Assembly: GCF_010183535.1 (NCBI RefSeq)
Contig: NC_071331.1
Coordinates: 1,240,001 to 1,304,000, forward strand
Direction: 5' to 3'
DNA: 64,000 bases
DNA from: Caenorhabditis remanei
Taxonomy: Eukaryota > Nematoda > Chromadorea > Rhabditida > Rhabditidae
Positions 60,226 through 64,000 of this stretch are shown piece after piece. Position numbers and translations under genes: made by a program. Below the pieces are notes generated by a model. The model was not told where the DNA came from. It made no database searches and saw only the letters and a program-made list of their open reading frames with translations. Every line of letters starts with the position of its first letter. Positions within the stretch are counted from its first letter, which is position 1.

Positions 60226-60814
60226 TAATAATTAACTTTAATTATACTGAAATAAACAAAAGTATTGAAACATTATCCTTATTTAGTTGTTATATTATTT
60301 TTTTTCTATATTTTTATGCAAACCATAGCTAACAAACTCTTTGTAAAACTATTTTAGAACATTCAGTGTGCATAGTTCAAGTGCTTATCCAATTTTTCTG
60401 TTTTTGTTTTCAGCAGACTCCACAGTTGTTTACATTATAGGTAATCTCCTTTAATATCCTAGAATGGCTACTAGAAATAAAAAATTATTAGTAATGAGTT
60501 CCAAGAAACGGAAATTGGAAATGGAAGCATAAAAATTCATCGAACAAACAGAAAAGGAATTCATGTCATTTTTTGAAATAAACATGTATCGGAAATATAG
60601 TTTTCAGTTTTAGAGAAGACTTAAATATTATTTGTTTTGTCACAAAACTATTGTGTTCCCTTTTTTCAATTCTAACTAGACTACTTCTCAATTTTTGACT
60701 CATACGTTTAATTTAATAAAACAATTCATTTTTGATTCAAAATTGTAGTAACTTTGGGTAACCTCTGACTGCCTAGTTCTAACGCTGAAACGACGGATTT
60801 TTTTAAATTTCATA
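60226..60814. repeat. Intron-2-type unit without receptor exons
   Basis: Collinear with 25380-25800, including CAGACTCCACAGTTG at 60413 and the AACAAACAGAAAAGGAATTC region near 60540. No exon of the receptor follows; homology passes to block R1 near 60815. Confidence 0.6.
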
Positions 60815-62805
60815 GTTTTTTTCTTAGACCCATAAATTAAACATAAAAAATTAGTTAATAATGTATTGAAACCTCATTGAAACCGAACAATAAAAAAATC
60901 ATACGCTGATATTCAGGTGGTTGTTACCTGGAAATACATGTTTTTCAACAATGTATATAATTTACGCAGTTTGAACTAAACACTTCTATTTGTGCTTTTG
61001 ATCTTCTGAAAACTTTTTGCACTTGAAGTAGTGAAATTTCAATTCGCTGGAGCGCACCGTCGAATTTTGAGTATTTCAGATCAATCAAATATGTGAAGTA
61101 AGATTAAGTAATGAATGTTTTTTAAGTAAGATGAAGTTATTTTATTGTGTTTACTCAGGACACTGTTTGTCAAAAAATGACTGTTTCATTGCAATGATTT
61201 ACAAGACCAACGATCTAATAGTTCATTATCTCTTGAGCAGATTTGTAATATCAATAAAAATTATGAGCAAATTCTTATAAAAAACAAACGTTTCTAATTA
61301 TTGCTTGAGAAGAGGGTTCGATAAATTTAATAATGATGTGCAATTTCACATACATTTCAAACAGAAGGACATATATATTGCTAGTTTCAGATAAAAATGT
61401 TTCCGTTTATTTTTGAATACGGTAAATACATGTGGATTATCTAACATCAAAGTGGGTCATAAAATCATGAACATGTATTGGGAAAATTTGTTTAAATCAT
61501 ATTTGGAATATTCAAAAACGTTACCGACTAAAAATAATGTACTTTTCCAGTAACAAGTTTTCACACTTTCATGTTTGTTTTATCACTGTATTGATAATGT
61601 TGTGCAATTCGATTTCATAGAAAAACCAACATTAACATTAAACGAATGCTTTGAAAAAAAAACAATTTGAAACAGTTTTAGAAAATTCAATGTCATACTT
61701 GTAAACCGCGTTGCCAGTAGGGCTCGAAATGGGGGGTCCCACTTTTTTCCGGGAATTTTGAAAAACTGTCAGTTTTTGAAGGAGAATAGTGAAACTTTCA
61801 CAGAATCTGAAGACATAGCTAGGGACGCAATTCCCAAATTTTCAAAAATGCACGTTTATTTTTAACCGTTTTATGACAATCCGGGACGCGCGGGTCGGGG
61901 ACGCGGGACGTCCCAACTCGTCCCATTTCAAGCCCTAGTTGCCAGTGTTTAAAAAAGACGTACAATAATTAACGTTCCAATAACAGGTGGAATGTCAATA
62001 TTCAAAATTCAACAGATTTCAACACTACCATCGATCGAAGTTTCAGCTGGAATGCTTTTGCTTGAGTGCCTGGGAATAAATTAATACATTTTACATTTTT
62101 TGATACTCCTTCTCTGGACCAATACTTTTTCACGGGTATTTCCGAAAGCTGAAACTATATTTATTGTGATATTACTACACAAAACTGATTTTACTTTATT
62201 GTAAGAGCTCGTAAAACGCATTAAGTAAAAAACAACTCATTTTCAAATGTAAAACTGTTTAGAGTTTCCTTTCTATACTTGCAGAATCTATTTTCAACAA
62301 TGTTCTGCATCAGAATTCCCATAAATCAAAAATATTTCAGATTTAATTGTTATTGTTCTCATTCAATTAGCAATGTTAATTTAACATTAAAACATACCTG
62401 ACGGTGTTTTAATGTGATCTTGAAAACCCGGAACAATTATACAATACCCATTTAATCTAACAGTAGTTACGAAACTGTAGAAAATGTTTAGTGTGAGATT
62501 TTCCCAATTCACATTTACTCGAGTCCTTCAGTTTTTTGTAAAGAAATTGTGCTTGAAAAACAAAATTCGAACTAAAATGGAAAATGAAAAAAACACAAAG
62601 ATGCAGTTCTTTTATTTGAAGCGACATTTGCTAGAGAATACACTTTATTCTGATATTATCAATTTCTCTCAGTTACGTGATAAACTGAGATGAAAAACAA
62701 CTTTAAATAATGTAGCAAGACATAATTTTTCAAGAATGAAACTATAATAGAACTGATTCTTGAAATAAATGGCAGGCTCTCACAACATTTTTAAAAAGTT
62801 ATCTG
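60815..62805. repeat. Duplicated block R1, copy 2
   Basis: Collinear with 2790-5060. It lacks the 4402-4606 insertion (the empty site is near 62525) and has its own insertion at 61718-61937. No gene. Confidence 0.75.
61718..61937. mobile_element. hAT-type element (220 bp) with TAGGG ends and 8-bp duplication
   Basis: Ends TAGGGCTCGAAATGGG...CCCATTTCAAGCCCTA, flanked by GTTGCCAG at 61710-61717 and 61938-61945. The paralogous site at 3847-3854 reads GTTGCCAA with no insert. A C/GAGGG- or TAGGG-type end and an 8-bp duplication are typical of hAT elements. The interior is short and non-coding, with a GGGACGCG run near the right end. Confidence 0.92.
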
Positions 62806-64000
62806 TTACAATAGGTTTACAAAAAGAAAGCTGTTTAGATATCATGATTTATTGGTCGTCGTGATCTGGATCTTAATGCTGTTGCTAGTTTGAATTCAAA
62901 AAAATAACCATTTTTCTCAAGCCGATCAATGCACATGAAGCAAGAATAATTTAACGCCCTAGAATAAATTGCACTGATAGAACCGTAGTTTTTTTATGTG
63001 GAGAAGTGCAATTCCACTTTTTCCAGTTTTCGATAAGTAAAAAAATATCCAAGAAGAATTTTAAATCTTTTTTATTTTACAGTTTCGACAGTTCTTTATT
63101 TCGAAGTAGCATTAAATTTATTTGCTGCATTTTCAAAAACCGGCCATCAGCATAGAAGCTTTGTGTTAGTTGTGAGCTCTGAGTAATAAGACTGAGAGAG
63201 GAAGTGTTGTTTTTGGCCGGTTCTTCTCATAAAATTAGGTTAGAACTGAAAAAAAAGAGAAGATTCTCTTAAATTTTAACAAATTCTGTTTCAAGCTTTA
63301 CTTGACTTTATGTTTGTCTCTATTTTTTCAATCGGAATAACGGAAACGGAACATTTTTATTACATTAGAAAATGAATAACCGTTTTCAAAATGTTGTAAA
63401 TGCGATGGATTTCAGGTTTTGAAACTACATATCTCAAAGATATAACATTTTTGAAAAGTTGAAACTTGGTTTTGGTGCGACAATAAAATAAATGCACTTA
63501 GTGGAATTGCACTTAGTATATCCGTTTGAAATACTATTGCTCAGTTTTGAAACCATTCAAGTAAAAAAGCGTGCTGAAACAGGACAAAACTATTATAAAA
63601 ATCAATTACATGTACATAATTCAATGGATATTTGCAGATCTATAATTTCAAAATTAATTTTTTTCGGATGCGTAACCAACTCAATTTCTAAACCAACTTT
63701 TCTGTTTCAAGCACAGCCTTCATTCGAACCATATATTTCCCTTTGATGCGGCAAACAATTTCTGGTTTAAATATGAACGAAAAATATGAATTCTATAATA
63801 GGAAACGGGGTGAAGGGAGCTGTGGAAGAAATTCATTCATACAATTTTTAAATAGAAGAAGCTGAACTATATAAAAATACGCCTTACTTTCTGATACTCC
63901 TTTGTATCAGTAATATCATATTTATTTACAGTTTCACAGAGTTTATTTTTTTGTTTTTTTTTTCAGTTGTTATTTAATTTGTATCTCACAGATCTGTAAT
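62806..64000. repeat. Duplicated block matching 42430-43670 and 30300-31500
   Basis: Landmarks are CGCCCTAGAATAAATTGCAC near 62955 and TTGGTGCGACAATAAAATAA near 63470, found in the other two copies. The exon 8 remnant seen in those copies is mostly deleted here: only the intronic sequence past it (63378 on) survives. A plus-strand open stretch (63492-63746) is shared but looks neutral. No gene I can support up to the window edge. Confidence 0.55.

Noticed and set aside
31033..63746. Shared plus-strand open stretch at 31033-31233, 43164-43403 and 63492-63746 as a conserved small gene
   Set aside because: The copies differ mostly by amino-acid-changing substitutions and one carries an insertion (near 63650), as expected for neutral duplicates. 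No splice or start context supports it.
1..64000. CRISPR arrays, bacterial operons, rRNA
   Set aside because: No regularly spaced identical repeats with unique spacers, no ribosomal RNA sequence, and the introns and tRNA context are eukaryotic.

Overview
The window reads as nuclear DNA of a Caenorhabditis-type nematode. It is AT-rich and has very short introns with TTTCAG acceptors. It carries a cluster of seven-transmembrane chemoreceptor-like genes, tRNA-Arg(ACG) copies, and dense palindromic DNA transposons with TA, TTAA or 8-bp target-site duplications (TSDs). Species and chromosome cannot be named from sequence alone, but a repeat-rich chromosome arm fits best.

Recognisable genes are few. 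One receptor gene (1-2271, minus strand) is open over six exons and runs off the left edge. Diverged paralogues lie at about 21.5-26 kb and 54-60 kb, all on the minus strand. Two of them (24138-25116 and 56898-57866) keep six perfectly spliced 3' exons, but their first two exons are missing or carry stops. The others are relics. Three tRNA-Arg(ACG) copies sit in the same duplicated context. One looks intact (19658-19730), one has a damaged D-loop (33670-33742), and one is split in its anticodon loop by a 1.07-kb transposon (47684-48831).

Most of the rest is mobile or duplicated DNA. From left to right: a duplicated block (2.8-5.1 kb) with a small TIR element; part of a large long-TIR element (5.1-10.6 kb) invaded by a 1.8-kb hairpin element and a 1.55-kb TA element; a nest of four elements (10.6-13.4 kb); a large long-TIR element (14.4-18.4 kb); the first tRNA, a solo LTR and the first receptor group (18.6-26 kb); a 1.9-kb hairpin (26.4-28.3 kb); relic blocks, a second TTAA hairpin, the damaged tRNA and a TA hairpin (28.3-35.5 kb); a receptor relic with two small hAT-like elements (36-38 kb); the best-bounded copy of the large element (38.2-41.8 kb); relic blocks and another hairpin (41.8-46.6 kb); the split tRNA (47.7-48.8 kb); two head-to-tail GC-balanced elements (49.8-53.5 kb); the second receptor group (54-60.1 kb); and a second copy of the first duplicated block (60.8-62.8 kb).

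Many insertions can be proved inside the window, because the same duplicated block is present elsewhere without the insertion. The genes do not form a pathway: the receptors are a tandem family in decay and the tRNAs are passengers in duplicated blocks. The main interest is the nested order of insertions, the near-identical long hairpins, the tRNA interruption, the tandem GC-balanced elements, and the receptors that keep clean 3' exons with lost or broken 5' exons.
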